The notes below the pieces were generated by a model. That model was not told the DNA's origin, made no database searches, and saw only the letters and a list, made by a program, of their open reading frames with translations. Shown piece by piece: positions 38,073 to 53,068 of a stretch of DNA of 64,000 bases (positions are counted from its first letter, which is position 1; the number at the start of each line of letters is the position of its first letter). Origin of the DNA: Chytridium lagenaria (lineage: Eukaryota; Chytridiomycota; Chytridiomycetes; Chytridiales; Chytridiaceae). The position numbers and the translations under genes were made by a program. Where the stretch lies: the NCBI GenBank assembly GCA_025449115.1, contig JAHLKC010000066.1, positions 62,001 through 126,000 on the forward strand, given 5' to 3'.

Positions 38073-38788
38073 AGCGATATTTGTTTGATATGTTGTTTTT
38101 TTTGTTTATTTTTTGGTTTTGATATGAGGGTTTGGTGATATAAAGGTGACATTGGCGTGGATTGGGAAAGGAGGGCTGTAATTTAGATTAATTATTAAAA
38201 TGATTAGGTGTTGTGACCCTAAATGCGTATGATCAAGCAACCCTCTTCTGACATATTTTTAAAATAAAGGCATTCTCGATATCTTTCATCATAAATAAGT
38301 ACGCCGTATTTTCTGCGTAGATAAGATCCCAAATAGAAAGATCCAGAAGCAGTCTTTGTTCCAAACAAGGTACGCAAATGGTTAAATTATAGGACATATT
38401 TGTCTGCTCAATAAAACTGTTGATTCCAAAATTCTATATTTTTCTTCATCATCAAAAGATAATGGTAAAAGGAAAAACAATGTTGATTGTGAGCGGTAAA
38501 CAAAAAGAAAAGACCAAAAAACACACACAGGAAAAGAAAAATAAGAAGAATCCTCGTAACGAACAAAAAGAGGCGAATTAAAAGAAAACAAAAACAAAGA
38601 GATAACGAGTGTCCAAAAGAAAACGATCTATAAAAGCGATACAACAGATATGCAAGAGAAAAGGTCGAGAAAAGAAACGTTGCTAAGCAATGTACGGATT
38701 TCAATACACGTCCGCGGAAAAGGGGGGGGCCAAAATGAACTTGTAATCAGAAAAGGAAAGGGAAAGCAGACATGTGAAGAGCGGAATT
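38073..38788. other. Convergent 3' region TPT1/RasGAP
   Basis: AT-rich 3' UTR DNA with AATAAA-like signals. A minus-strand 98-codon hydrophobic frame (38408-38704) comes from T-rich DNA and has no support. Confidence 0.5.
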
Positions 38789-41700
38789 TCACATTCCCTC
38801 CATCCCCTCTTCCACACCAACAAGATTCCCATCGTCCGGGAATTCCGTTGTCGACATCCCACCATCGCCTCCCGCCAACCCCGCAGCATCAAACACCATC
38901 CTGACCACAACCGCTGCGAGTCTCGCATTATTGATCTTTCGGGCTTTCGGCACCGTCGAGAACGATCCCATCTCTGGCATGCCCTTAAATCCGAGTTCAC
39001 CTAAAAAGGCGACGGCGTTGGCGTTCTGCGCGAGAGGGTTCGGAAGACCTGTCGCGGAGGACGCCATCACGCCTGTAGGAGTTGTCGTGCCTGTGGAATC
39101 GCCATACATGCTGTCGCGTGGGGCTGACGCTTGCGAGCCGGATCGACGGGAAGAGATGGAGGGGGAGCCTGTGGTGGGAACAGGGTAAGGGGTTGTTGGT
39201 GGGTAGGTTGGAAAGTCGGGAGAGGTTGAGAAGGGTTGTTCGGTAGGGTAAAGTTCCCGACGGTGGTGATAGAGACGCCGGCGGAGGAGGTGCCGGAGCT
39301 GACGGAGGAGCGGCGGGTGAGGAGACTTGAGGGGACTTGCTGGCTTCGAGTCATGCTCATGACTGAGCGGAAGATAGATTGGATGGCCTCGAGGGTTTCT
39401 GAGGTTTGGGATTGGGAGAGGACGGTTTGCATACGGGGAACGAGGGAGTCATAGCTGTTTGTTAAAAGAAAAAGTGATTTAGATTTAGATATTCATCGGA
39501 GATGGAAACGAATGAGTAGGTTTAACTTACACAAGGGAAAATACTTCAGGAGCAGCATTTGCGCATTCAGCAAGGAATCCGTAAATAAACCTCATCTCGG
39601 AGTCGCTCTCCACATTCTCCAAAAGCACCACTGTCATTCCAATCATCAGCATGGCTCTGTACTCATCCGAGAGCGGTGGGAACAGCGACAGCACGGGCTT
39701 GTACTTTTGAACTCCACCGACACGTTGCGCTGTGGACGGGAACAACCCCACCATCCTGTTGCTGTACGACGTCATAAACGCCTCAGCGGATGCCGTTGCC
39801 TCAGCAATCGCATGACCGGGGACACCGCCTAACTTAAACAGTTCAAACGGGTTCTCGGAGCTGGGAGGAGAGGGACCAAGAATCCAATACTATGATCAGT
39901 TATTTTGCCGATCCACTCGTCAGGGAGTCCGGAACCATCGTCTCTGGGAACGCGACCTGAAACCTCCAATAGAGTGGTGAGGAGAGCAAGAGTCGGTGCG
40001 CGAGTGAGATGGTGACGAAGACCCTTGAGGAGATTGGCACCGAACGCGAACGAAAAGTCAGCGCCAAACCAGACGTTGAATGAACGGTCAAGCTCGTTGG
40101 TGGCATCTTGGAGGGGAGTGCGTGCTCGCATTAATGTCTCTGCAAGCCCCGACTCTTCGAACGCTCTAGCAGAGTCAAGGACTTGGAGACAAGTCGCGAC
40201 GAGACCTGCTGCAGCCGCAAATACGGCGGGGTTGGCGATTTGGACAAGGGAGAACCAGGCAAGGGAAAGGAGGGAGTCACGTGATTTATCGGTTGACGCG
40301 CCAAAACCCTTAGCCATGTTGGCGAGACATTGGACAATGCTTACAATCATGTTGCAGTCACCGTCGTCAAACAGGTTGAGGTGGGCGTAAAGTGCGAACA
40401 AGGTTTGGAAGAGGGTCCCGTCATCGGATCCTTCCTGGCTCAGAACGCCAAGTGCGACAAAAGTCCGAGGTTGGATTGCAAGGTCGTAGTGGAAAGTCAC
40501 TTCGACGATCAAAGAGACCCACCGAGACTTCCAATCGATAGCAAGAGCTGAAAAGTGCAAAAGTTAGCAAGAGGAACACAGGAAGCCGGAAAATATGAAA
40601 CAGCATTAATAATAACCTGGGTCACCAGCTCCGGTAGACATGACCTGAACTAAAAGGTTCACAATCGACTCCAAACTCGCAGGTGAGATCTCATGCAAAA
40701 TCTCTCCACTCAACGCCTCACTCGAGAACTTAAACGCTGAATTCGAAGTGCTTGGCGACCAAGCCCTGCAGGCTTCAACATAGCAAACCCAACATGCTCA
40801 TGCACCATCCCAGACCCACTAAGTCCAAACAACACGCATACTTTCGGGTCAGAAAGCTCCATCAAAATCTGCTTAAGATTCTGTACAGCCACAGGATCTG
40901 CACCAGTCAACGTGCACAAACTATGCACAACGTTAACAGCAATACCGTGGACAGACGTTCGGATCAACGGGCGGCCAAGACCCACAAGAAGGATGAGCAG
41001 GTGGCATAGTTCAGGGAGGAAACGGTCGAACATCAAGCTTGTCATGGAAACTGAGCATTAGTAGGAACCGTACGAGAACAGTGATTTCGATCCATTTGGT
41101 TTGCGCGTCAAGGACGTGACGCTCTCAAAGCCTCCTGGCGTGCTGCCAGGGGTAGGGTTGGAGCCGACTTCACCCGATGATTGCCCTTAAGGGCACGGTG
41201 GATGATCTTACCAGCGACAAACGACAGGTCTACAGATGCTAGAGTGACCAATGTGTTGGCAAGGATCTCAGTTTCTTGAGAGCCAAGTCCTGATTCTACG
41301 GAAACGCGGAAGAACGCCTCCAGAATAAATGGAAGCATTCCCTCCACTTTGGCAAGTTCAGTCCAGATCTTTGACTGAATCACAGCAAAATCTCAAACCT
41401 CGTTGATGGTGAGCTCAATAAACTGCTTCAACAACCAGGCGAGCTTCTGTGGCGGGTTCGAGCTTGACGGAACATCCCGGAACCGGTGTATCATGCTCTG
41501 ACGCTGATCTGCTATACGGAGCTGGGGAGGGAGCGCGAATAGAGCCCTTGACCAGCGTTTCTGGTGAAGGCGGCGAGGTTGGGAAGCCAAGGGCACATAT
41601 ATTCGAGGCAGAAGAGCTTGAGCTCCTTGCTGGATTTCATGAAACCCATATTGGCCTCAATGAGAAACTCAACGGTAAGTTCTCTTCCGTTTCGGCAAGG

Positions 41701-44700
41701 TGCTTGCTTACAGCCAGGACAAAGCTTTGGTTGTTGGCAGGAATGCATAGACCTAAAAAAGAATAAAGGGTGAGGGTTAAGGGGTTTGAACAACAGAAAT
41801 AAAATAATAAAGTAAAAAAATAAAACAAATTACCCTTTGCACTCAACAAACTGATTTCCAACATCAAACCTGAAGCTCTTCCCCAATTGAATCCCAGCAA
41901 ATTGTACGAGACAAGTCTTAAATTGGGATCACCACTCCCAAGGTTCAACATTGCCATATTCAGCAGAGTCCCAGGAACATCTCCAGCTCTCAGAATCCTC
42001 TGATCTTGAATCACATTTCCAGGCCTGGACTTTTTATACTTTGATTTCGCGATTCTTATCGACATGATCACGGCATCACGTTTAGGGCTTTGTGAACGTT
42101 AACGTGTTTTAACGACGTTCCCATAGGCTTTCCACCGCCCGTGGATTTCTCGGAATACTTGATAATGAATTCTCCTTCATCACCAACACCCAAAACATCC
42201 TCAACTTCAGAGAACCTGTAGGCGTCGGTGACGACGGCAGGGGACGCCAGCCACTTCCAGCTTATCTACACTCGTGATATGGATGCAGTCGTAGGATACC
42301 TTTAAGATGGACGGGTACCTGCTGTCTCGTCTCGAGAATCTTGTTGATAGGAGAAAAGGCCGCTGTGATGTCTCTCTCCAACGGCCAACGTTGAATCCGG
42401 CAACCCTAATTCCGCAGGTGGGATATGGGCAGCAAGTTCCGCGGTATTTGAAGCAAACACAAGTCGCATTTTCCCCACAACATCGATGGAAGGCGTCACA
42501 GCTGTAACGTAACGCTGAACGAAGTGTTGCAGTTTATACACGTAAACAGCGTTAAGGTTTCGACGGTATGGATGGGGGATCAATTCCTCAAGCCATCTGA
42601 ACCATGTATGGTCCCATTCATTATTGGCGGAAAAGTGGGACGCGTCCAACACCACGTCGAACGCAATATTCCCGAGAGACTGAATGACGGTAAGAATATG
42701 GAAGAGGAGGAGCTCCATGTCAATAGAGTGGGGTTGAACACGACGAGTGATGTAGTAAATCACGGGAAGACGTTCCTTTGACATTCCCTTAACGTAAAAG
42801 ATACTCCGTTCACGTAAGACCTCAAGAGCCTTTTCTGTTCCTGGTCGTTTTTGGATCCGCGCCATAAAGTCTTCGGCGTTGAGTCCCGTCGACATTACCA
42901 CCTTGATACCGGTCCTTCCGTCCACTCTCTTTGGAAATCAGCGCCAGCCGAAGTCTTGCAAGATCCGGTGCCGGACCGAGTTGAGCGAGGAGGGTGGAGA
43001 TTTCGTGGAATGCTTTCTTGAGTTTGCCAGATGCGGTGGAGATGGTTGCGAAACTTTCGATCTTGTCGAGGTTGAGAGAGAGGAGTCGATGAAGACGCAT
43101 GTAGTCGTATTCGGACACGGCGTTGTTGAGACGTCCGAATCAAGTGCGACGGAGTTTATGGCAGCTTCAATAGAAACTGTCAACTTTTCTCCAGGGGCCG
43201 GAGCCTGCATAGGTGTCTACATATCGTTTAGTCTGCGCCGCATAAAACAGGCAAACCAAAAGAACATTTCCAGAAAAAAACTCACCGAAACGTTCCTCAA
43301 GAATGCATGCACCCTCGCAATATTCTTCCTCAACAACTCATTCAATTCAGCCATGAACGACTCCTTTGCTCCAAACAACACATTATTCGCCAAATTTTGA
43401 ATAACCTTTGTTGCAAGCACAAGACCCCTCCTGATATCCTTACTCTGAATCGGCGGCACAATATCCATATTCTCTGGCGCAACAATCACCGGACAAATAA
43501 ATCTTAAAAACAGCACCGCCCCAACAGACGTGACTCTAGCTTCAGGGAATCGTCGACCAACAATGTTCGAGATATTAGCACAGACTTCACGGATGGGAGC
43601 TGGGACGCGTTCGTGGTTGGAAGTGATGGCGTCAAGGGAGACGTTTGACAAGCATCTTGAGGTTTTATGATTGGTGGCAGAGTCATCGCCGGTCCGTCAT
43701 TTTGACGGGATCAATCTCAAATGTTAAGGGAGGGCTGAAGGAAAGAAGTTCTTCGAGAACTGGGCGAAGGGTTTGGATGATAAATTCGTGACCTTTGGCT
43801 TTCGCGAATACCGTCAAAAGTCTCGTTGCGACAGAGTTGCGTCGGAAGATGTTGGAGGCGTAATCTAAATCGGGTCAGATCATGTTTTTTCGTTTTGTGT
43901 GTGGGGGGGCTCACCAGTCTTCTCTACTTCATTTTTCAATCAACGCAGTCAAGAGTCTATGCGTCTGACCCCTCGTATCGAAGATCGACATCAACGTACT
44001 CGCAACCTCCTCGAAATCCGCCACATCACTCAACGCCAAAGCAATCGACAGATCCTCCTGTACGACAAGCTCCAACAACCTCTCATAGCGGTTTCGTGTT
44101 GCAAGTCCCTCTTCACCCAGATTTGCGAATTGCTCCACTGCACCACCTTCAAGTAGATTTGTAAGGACTTGCCATAAAGGCGGCTCTGGTCTTCAAATCT
44201 TCATGATATCCCATCGAAAGCGAATATTTGAGCCCAATGTCAATGTTGGCTGAGAGGAGATTTGAGAGCGCAAACAATTGTGTACTCCTTCAACGTGTTT
44301 AAATGAAGAAGCGTCTCTTTTGATCGTCCGCTCGTTTGCGGATCAAGCATATTTCTGCTTTCCACATCCTAGAAACCGATATCAGCTCCAAGTACCCTTG
44401 TTACGTCAACTTACCTCAATCGCTTTACACTTTTGTAAAACCTTCAAGAAGAAATCCAAGTACTTGCAGAACAGCTTTCCCCTTGGCCTCATTCGCCGCA
44501 TCATACACATCTGTATCCTCAGGTGCCCCAAACGCCGAGGCAATCGCTGCAATCGCGTCGCTAGCGGGTTGGAGGGGTAACTCACTAAGAACGGCAACCA
44601 TTGCTTTCATGCTGCCAAGGTCGAGGTCCCGGAGAATCTTGCCATTCTTCAATTGTGCCATAGTATCGGTAGAGTCCATTTGGATTTGCATTTGGAGGTG

Positions 44701-47700
44701 TTGAGCGCGCTGAAAAATACAAAATTTAGAAATACAAACAAAAAGTCAGACATGACCAAATCAAGGTTTACGCGAGAAAAAGAAAACAAAGCACGGGTCT
44801 CATAATGCAGCAAACAGCTATCTCGCAAGAGCCACACAAAACGATCTAAACAAATTAACCCTTAAACTCACCGAGTTCCAATCAATCAAGCACTCCATCA
44901 AAGTATTCCTAACCCTAATATCCTGTCTCAAAGCAATCAAATCCCGTTTCGCCACCATCACCTCCACAAACTGACACATCTTCACCGTGATCCTCCAAGT
45001 CGTTCCCTGAGGCACCCCATATCCATATGCAAGACGATTCAAAAAACTGAATCATGGAGATCACCAACGTTCCGAAATCGACAGAGGCCGAGATTCCCAC
45101 AAAGTCATGTTGAGAGGATCCTTCAGCGCGTTCAAGGATCATCTTGAGGACGGTGATGGCGGATTCGACGAAGAGAACGTTGCGTTCTACGCCAACGGGT
45201 TCAGAGGAATGGAGGAAGCGTGCAACAATATTCTCGAAATGGGTGAGGAGAATTTCTGGGGAAAAAGGGTTAATAAGTTTGTTCCGGTGAAAGGAGTTTG
45301 AGGTTCTCACCAAACAGCTTTTCGTTGAGTTCGTTGCCGAGGAATTCTTTAACGGCTTCGCGCACCACCACGTTATCACAGACGAGGAGATTGATAAGTT
45401 CTGTGATGAAGCGCTCAACGATCGCGACGGCGTTGACGTAAGCGCCTTTGAGCTGTGCGGGAATCGGACTGCCGAGATCGGGTGTGGAGAAATCATCTTC
45501 CCTACCACCAAACTGAGGGTTCTGCAATTCAAAGAACTATAAGCCGACTAATAAAGTAACTTCGCAAACAAATCGGAAAAAAACAGAAAACAAAAGATCC
45601 AAAGTGGGAAAATCAGGAAAAGGTACTCACCGCTCCACCAAACATCGAAGAAGCCTGCAAGCAAACCCCGCCAAGCGCACACAAAAAGCCAGTATAATTC
45701 TGCCAATCTCCTTTATCCTCGAAAAAGTCTGTACTCACGCCTCTCGCCCCTCCAACAGTCTGCGAAAGCACCCTCCATCTCTTATAGATCTCCTCCCAAG
45801 CCCCCATATTGCCCGCCGTAGGTCTCTCCGACTTCCTCAACACTTTCCGTATCCGCTTCTGAAGCGCCTTTTGACCCGTCACAATCGCGCCTGTGCCCAA
45901 CAAGGACTTGAGTTCACGATACACGGATAGCGATTCGACGATGGAGGATTGGTAGCCGTAGGTTATGTCGGAATTGGTGGAGGGCGGAGGACGGAGGGGG
46001 ATTGTAGGGGGAGTGGGAGAGACGGGGGGAGGCGAGGATGGCGGTTACGGAGGTGGGGCCTTCGATGGAGTCGCCGTCGAGGTTTGCATAGAGGTCGAGG
46101 TCGAAGAAGGAGGCTTCACCCGTGAGTTCGACTTCCTCAACAAGAAGGCCGAGGCATGAAATGACCATAGTCGTGATCTGTGTAAAAGAAAAACGTGGGT
46201 TTTGACAGTCAGCGAATAAAAAAGAGAACTATAATCTGCAGTGTTGGAAAACGAAGCTCCTCAAAAAATAACCCTCAAGACAAAACAAAATTACTGACCT
46301 CTGTATCCGAAGAACACAACAATACCAAAAGCGCCACCTCCAACGCAACCGTCGCCGCAATCTTCTCGGGCACACTCACCCCACTCCCCGCCACCTCCTC
46401 CTTCCCCTCAAATACTCATTCCGTCCCTCCAACAAACTCCTCGCGAGCCCCAACGTCGTCTTAACCTGCGCAACCGTCACCCCCCCAACACTCCCATCAA
46501 TCCTCGCCTCGATCAACTGCCTCGACAACCCCCAACACCTGCGACGTTGTCTTCCAAAACACAAACATGGCGCTTTCAAGTGTTGACCCGGCTGTTGACG
46601 CCAATCGGGCGTCGTTCCGTCCCAGTGCGAAATGAAATCGGGGGAGAGGATCACGCGGAGACAGTCGGCTGCGAGGAGACGAATGTCGAGGATGGGATCT
46701 TGGAGACATGCAGTGATGGAGAGGAACGTCATGCGGAGTTCTTCGAGACCGATGATGGTTGTGTCTCTCTGTAAAACGATGTTAGAAAAAACGTAACAGG
46801 GAGGAGGGGAAACGTACGGCTATGACAAGGAGAGGGCATTTTATCCAGATTTTTAAGAACATTGATGACGATTTCGATTTTCTCCGGAAACGTCGTCTTG
46901 TTGGGTGTTGTTGTTGCGGCGCTGTTTGCGGTTAAGGTCGAGGCGGACATCTCTGTTCATGTTTTCCTATTGCAACATCAAAGAAAAATCCTTAGTTATA
47001 GCCAGATAAACGCTCCGAACTTTCAAGAGAAACAAACGTTTCGCCACCAAATATCACTACAAATAACCACGCGAATATACAATACTTACTGCCAACAACG
47101 CCCTTAAGGGTCCCGCCAAACTCGCATCAATAGTCGGATTCCATGGCGCCGGATTCTCCTCCTCCACGATCTCAAAACAACTCCTCACGAAGACAACCTT
47201 AAAAACCATTGGCGCCCCTACATCCAAAATCCCCGCCACAATTGTCCTCAACGTATTCCACGGGTTCAGCCTGAAAAACGCCGTCAACGCATCCGTCGTC
47301 ATCTTCAAATCCATATCAACTTCATCAAACACCGCCCCACCCAACACAGGATGGAACAACCGTTCTTTGAGATCATGTTCCGGAATAACGGATTTGATGG
47401 GATCAGGTTTAGGGAGATAGCTGCAGGCGCGGGAGAGGTCGACAAAGCAGAGGGTGGAGACTTCGCCGAGTTTTCCAGTTTTAAGGGATTTGCGAACACC
47501 ATCGAGCCAGCTTTGTTTTTTCATGGCCACATTGGATGGGACGATGGGTGTGGTTTTCGTGCCTGCACTGACAGAGATGAGGATGTCGGGACAGAGGATC
47601 AGCAGCATCATTTGGGTTGGCCAGAAAAGGGATTTTCGGCGGGAAGAGGTCTCGCAGAGGGCGTTGAGGTTGTCAAAGAGACATCCGGTGCGCCTTTAAA

Positions 47701-49258
47701 TGAGAAGAGTTAGATGGAGATATTTTAATTTTAAGAAGGAGGGGATCAAACCTTCCATGCGTTTTTGGCTGTTGAAGAGGGCACCATATTCGAGAGGTGG
47801 GTTTCGATCCAGTTCCAAATGGAGCGACGGAGGACAATGGCAAGAAGGAATTGGGCTTGTTTTGAGAATGACCTTAACGCGACATTGACCTCTACGAGAA
47901 ATAATAATTACATTAGTACACGCTTTACACTAACGACAAGCACGAATGCAAACAAGACACAACAGCAACAAAAAAACAGGGGAAACCAGGAAAGAAAAGA
48001 GATGATAATCACCAGCAAGCACCATCCCCATTCTACTCCTGTTCAAATTCGCCCACTCCAAAAACCTCAACTCTGTCAACTCTGTTGCCCCAACTCCAGC
48101 CTCCTCCATCTCCTTAGCCCCCTTCTGTCCAATCATCACAAGCTTCTGCTTTACTCGTCCAAACACCACAAACCAATTACTGCTTGACAAGAAAAACAGC
48201 ACGCGTCCTGCAGCTCTCTGCAGCTCTACCAAGAAATTAGCCGACGACGCTGGTGAGAATAGATTGCGCGCATAGTCGGTTCCGAGGAAATAGGAGGCAA
48301 TGGTGGAGTTTGGGGTGGACAGACCCAGCGTGTTGAAAGCGGTGAATTCGCTGGCGAAACTGTGGGAAAGGGTTTCGGCATTGATGGAGGCTGCTGAGGT
48401 GTGGAAAAATCGGGCGATGGAGGTTAAAATGAATTTCGCGAGGGTCTCGTCTAGAGCTGGAGGGTCGTAGAGAATGGTGAGGGTTTGTTGTTGGTGCTGA
48501 GGGGTTGGATGAGGGGTTGGAAGAGATGGGGTTGATGGGGCGCGTTGTTTCAGTGGCGCCATATCGAAGTTGGAGGTTGGTCTGCAAACGCTGGGGAGGC
48601 GGTGGGGTGACGTGTTGTAGGATTGTTTGGGGATGATGGTGGAGATGGGGCGTCCATTCCTGGAAGGAAATTTTGGGGACGGATCGCGCGAGGAGCTGAG
48701 GGTGTGTGTGTTGGAAATGGTTAGTAGGGTGACGGAGACGAGGGGGACCGTCGGTAGGGTTGAGTGAGCGGTTATACATGTGCCAGTAGTGGGCCATGCA
48801 GCAAGCTAGGAGACGGAGGAGGAAGAGTTGGGATTGGACGAGATCAGCAGAGGCGAATTGTTCATCTGAATTGGCCATCTGGTAAAAGTGAGAGTTAGTT
48901 CACTAGCATTTTGATGTATGTCTTGCCTGCTGTTTTGCGGAGGAGGTCACCCCGTCTAGCACCTTGATAAGGGATGCTGCGATATCCCAGATTCGCCATT
49001 GTGATAAATCTACTAAGGCACGGATGTTTTGGTTGAAGCTAGGCTCTTGTTCCAGGTAGGAGACGGAGAGCCCGATTTAATAGGGAGCTGTGACCGAAGA
49101 AGAGAAAAATAGAATAAATAGGATGAGCACTATATACTTTCATCGAAAAACGCCAGATATGAATATGAAAACAAAGTGACGGTTTCGGGCGAGTTCTGTT
49201 TTACCTTGTCTGCAATCCGCGAGACGAGAGATTCTAATACTTTCGCATCTGACGCCAT
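38789..49258 (-). CDS. IRA1: Neurofibromin/IRA-type Ras GTPase-activating protein
   Basis: This is a giant negative regulator of Ras. It starts MASDAKVLESLVSRIADK (49258), followed by LPIKSG as in NF1. Blocks colinear with animal neurofibromin follow: LLILCPDIL (about 47600), LQKRIRKVLRKSERPTAGN and YTGFLCALGGVCLQ (about 45670-45870), CQFVEVMVAKRDL, the RasGAP core with its arginine finger in IFDTRGQTHRLL (Arg codon about 43972), FRRNSVATRLL and AVLFLRFICPVIVAP, then a Sec14/CRAL-TRIO-like module (SIFYVKGMSKERLPVIYYIT, FDVVLDASHF; 42302-42925) and a PH-like strand set. HEAT-like blocks continue: RAGDVPGTLLNMAMLNLGS, GLCIPANN, ELKLFCLEYMCPWLPNL, VHGIAVNVVHSLC. Many introns and one-base slips are present. 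The stop is at 38789 after a slip near 39100. Confidence 0.9.
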
Positions 49259-52200
49259 TTTTACAATCCCACAGAAACCTCGTTGGTTTCCCTCAACGTC
49301 TCAGCAGAGATTAAAACAGCACCTCTTTACAAAGTCTCTCGTCTTACTCAAGATCAAGTCCAGATTGCTTTAACTAAAGAAGGATTTCCGAAGTCCACCC
49401 TTAGTTCTGCAATCTTTTTGCTCAATTCTATTTCCAGTGATCAAGCCTAAGAGAATATCCTTGATCCAGCAATCGAAGATGTTCAAATCGTTCAACGATC
49501 AACTAGAGAACGGCCGTCTATAGGATAAAACAGAAGAGGTTCTCTCCGGGCCGTGATCGTTTCTGTTGATGTGATCCTGTTCTGTCTCTAACTATCAAAC
49601 TCCGTTTTCCTTTGTGCGTTGATATTTTAAGAGTTGAAGATAAAGGTGTCTAAGGTTTGTCTGATCAAACAATGAAGGTAAGGAGAGTTGAAGAGATGAA
49701 AAGAATAGACGGATAATAAGTAAGAATAGGATAGGATGGATGTGGATAGATGACGGAAGGTTTACGGTAGGTAGGTCGGCAGGGTGTGATGGTGACGGTT
49801 GTGGTGATGAGGTGGTGACGGAGAGAGTGAGTGGTCTATGCGGAAGTTCGGTAGTTTAAGGGAATAAGTAAAAGGAATTAAAGAAAAAAGAAAGACGGGA
49901 GAGACTGGGGGTGGTGAGTGCCAAAGAAGGGTCGCTTGTCGCCGTCTCTCCTTTTTTCTGAATGTACCTATTATCCCCTCTGTATTAAATTCATAAATAT
50001 TACATAGGAATGGCCAAAAGACACTGTCACACTTGTATAACTCTATGTTACACGTGATCTGAACTCGCTGACAACTTGTTGAAATGCACAAAGGAGGCCT
50101 GGCCGCCTGGCCCAAAAACAACGACACACTCTTCAACCGTGGACGACATGGCTGATGGATGGACGACGAGTTTGAATGTAATTGGTATTATTGTGTGCAA
50201 GATGCCCGTGAGGTGAGGAGAAATATTAAAAACAGAACAAAATACATGTCAAAGTAACCGTCCTTCAGAGAGATGGGAAATCCAGATAGGTACTTGAGCT
50301 TTACCCAATGATGGTCCGTGTTGAGATGAACGATCAACGATGGAAGCGAACATGCAAAAAACCACATAAACTCTAGCCACATGGGCTTCCGTTGACCAAG
50401 CAAAACTTCTCAACAAGACACGTCGGAGACCATTTTGAATAAAGCAGGGAGAATTCAACGAAGATGTAGATACCACATAAATAAGAATAAATTAAAATAA
50501 TAGAAAGAAACGAACGATATTTTATCGAGGATTTATTATTACTGCTGGAAAAGGCTGGGGGAAAATAAATTATTCTGATGAGCATGCGTAATCTTTGGGA
50601 TGTTGGGGATCCTGAAAAGCTGGCGGAGGGGATTCAACACGTTTGTACTGACGGTGTGTCGGGGGACAGAACAGAGCATTACGGACGCGCTTTTTTTAAA
50701 ACGATATCGTTCTTCAACAATAATTTAGAATGCAATCTGTCACGGTCGAAAGGTAAGCACCCAAGATCCTTCAAAAAAAAAAAAATGCAGATCTATACAT
50801 CTTTAAGCATACCTATATAATAAGACTATCAGATATACGCCAGTGCAAATCCACGCCTTGGGTACGTTGGAATAGTAGAAAATTGACGTACATCACTACA
50901 TCCTCACCATGACTGCAACTAAAATGTGCTTGTCGGATATCATTTGTCTTGAGAAAATAAGTGACAGATTATTGGATTTTTCATCAAACAAATATAATCT
51001 GGATCATTGGATTTGGGACTGTACAAAGGGCGGTGACTGACGGCCACAAGATCGTGGATCCGACGCCGGGCGTCACGGACGAAAAGTGCCGCAACCTTGG
51101 AAGATTATCTTTTCCATGACCAATAAAGTCACGGCCGCAATATGAAATTGTGAATGAATTTTACTTTGATATTCAAAATGGACAGACTAATTACTTTACT
51201 AAACTGGGTGAGGAGACGGATACGAGTCTATCTAGTTCACACTAAAGGTATATCAGACAGACAACCCAGTCATCAGCAATTGACTGTGGCTAGCGCCAAA
51301 AGGAGGCTATTTAGTCTTAATCCGTTATCTATAAACACTTAACCTCTATAAAGTCGGTGTTTTTTTTACAAACGTACTAGACTTTGACGTTAAACTTCCC
51401 ATATCCGAAAGTAAATCCATAAAATGCTTAGACTTATATGCCGACGCAGCAATCCATAATAAGCCATCTAAATACCACAGAAGATATTTGATCCCATTTA
51501 TAAAGCAGAAAATTGTGTTAAAAACGGTGTTGTGTTAGCTGTCATGAATCGCACCTAATTCAACGGGGGTGTATGAGTAAAAAGATATATGCCTGAAGAG
51601 TTTTTCGCACGCGTCGAGTGGTAGGCGAATGACCGATCTAGCAGCAAATCTCAATATTTCCTTTCTTTTTTTGTTTTTTTTTTGTTTTTTTTTGCTATTA
51701 GTCAAAATACACAAGCATAAACCTTTTCCATAAACACGAAAATGGATGCTCATACCCGTGTCTGATTGTAAGCCTTTGTAATCCACACTTTTAATAACTA
51801 GGCTATTACTGAATTGAAAAGTTCCCTTTTCAAACTCTTTTAAGATATTCTAAAGTAGACAAATACGCGCGCAAGATATGTTATAATAAACACCTATCCT
51901 TATGACACTTGTCCATTGTAATCCACACTATTGATTGTTGGTATAAAAACTATTATTATAGTATTCACAGCAATAATTTTCAAAATCGTTGTGCAAGCTA
52001 AAGGGGCTTGCTAATAACGGCCATAAGTGGATGTAACAGGTATTGACTGAAGTGTCAAAGATATAAATAAGCCGAATAAAAAGGGAGCCTTTGCGATCAA
52101 GCGAGTCCTAGATCAATCAGCCCATAGTGCAGAGTGAGCATCTACAGTAGATGCTGGTTAGTTATTCTGCGTAAGTTAGTTCTGTTCTGATGTAAACAGA

Positions 52201-53068
52201 ACTTCAACATATCCATCATAACCTGAGAGTTTACTGTATGGAAGAAAAGTCCGATAGATTATGTAATAAGAAGGTTTGAGTTGCGTTTTTGTGCTTTTTG
52301 TATTTACAAAGTAAATTTGTTTGGGGGGAAGTCCAGACTCAAGACACTGCTCAGTGGTCACACACACCAGTTTGTATATGTGGCTGGGCAGAGTGGGTTA
52401 ATTTGGTTGGCTGTTGGTTAAGGTTTGTTTGTTTTTCAAAAGGTTAAAAGTTTCACATTATATATTATTAAATATTATTATTGTTTGATTGATATTTATA
52501 ATCATGAGTTATTGGTATATACCTCACGAAACAACACAGCCTCAATCAAATGCTTGTGATTAACTTTATCTACCAACCAATATTTACTCTTGAATATTGG
52601 TTTATTTTATTCGTTAACTGACCTTGGCAAAAATAATAACAAAAAAGAAAAGAATATTCATCGCTTATCTTGGCTGTTCCTTTCAGTAATCCCCTTTATT
52701 TTTATTTCCGTTCACCCATCGTCGTTGCCGTTGTCGTCGTTGCCGTTGCCGTCGTCGTCGTTCATCGTCCTAATAACGCCCTCCTTTTCCTCACCTTCCT
52801 TTTCTTCCCTGCGGCACGGTACGATACGGCACACTTCTCACTTCACACACTATTTCCACACTATTGCTTTACACCGACTTCGAGTACGGAAAACGGGAAC
52901 ATATATACTTGAACATAATCAACATAATAGCTACAGAAAACAACACTAGAAAAGAATAATAATGACCGCAGCACCCACAGCAGCAGCAGTTAATCCAATT
53001 TCATTAATGCCGTCATCTCCCTCAACTCTCTATCATCGTCTTTCTCAAACCTGCTTTCCTCCTCTCAA
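49259..53068. other. Long intergenic region, no supported gene
   Basis: About 3.8 kb upstream of both the RasGAP and the second cyclin-like gene. It is AT-rich, with no domain-bearing frame, tRNA or rRNA recognised. There is a CGT/CCG triplet-rich stretch at about 52720-52770. A possible alternative ATG for the cyclin-like gene lies at 52962. Confidence 0.45.
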
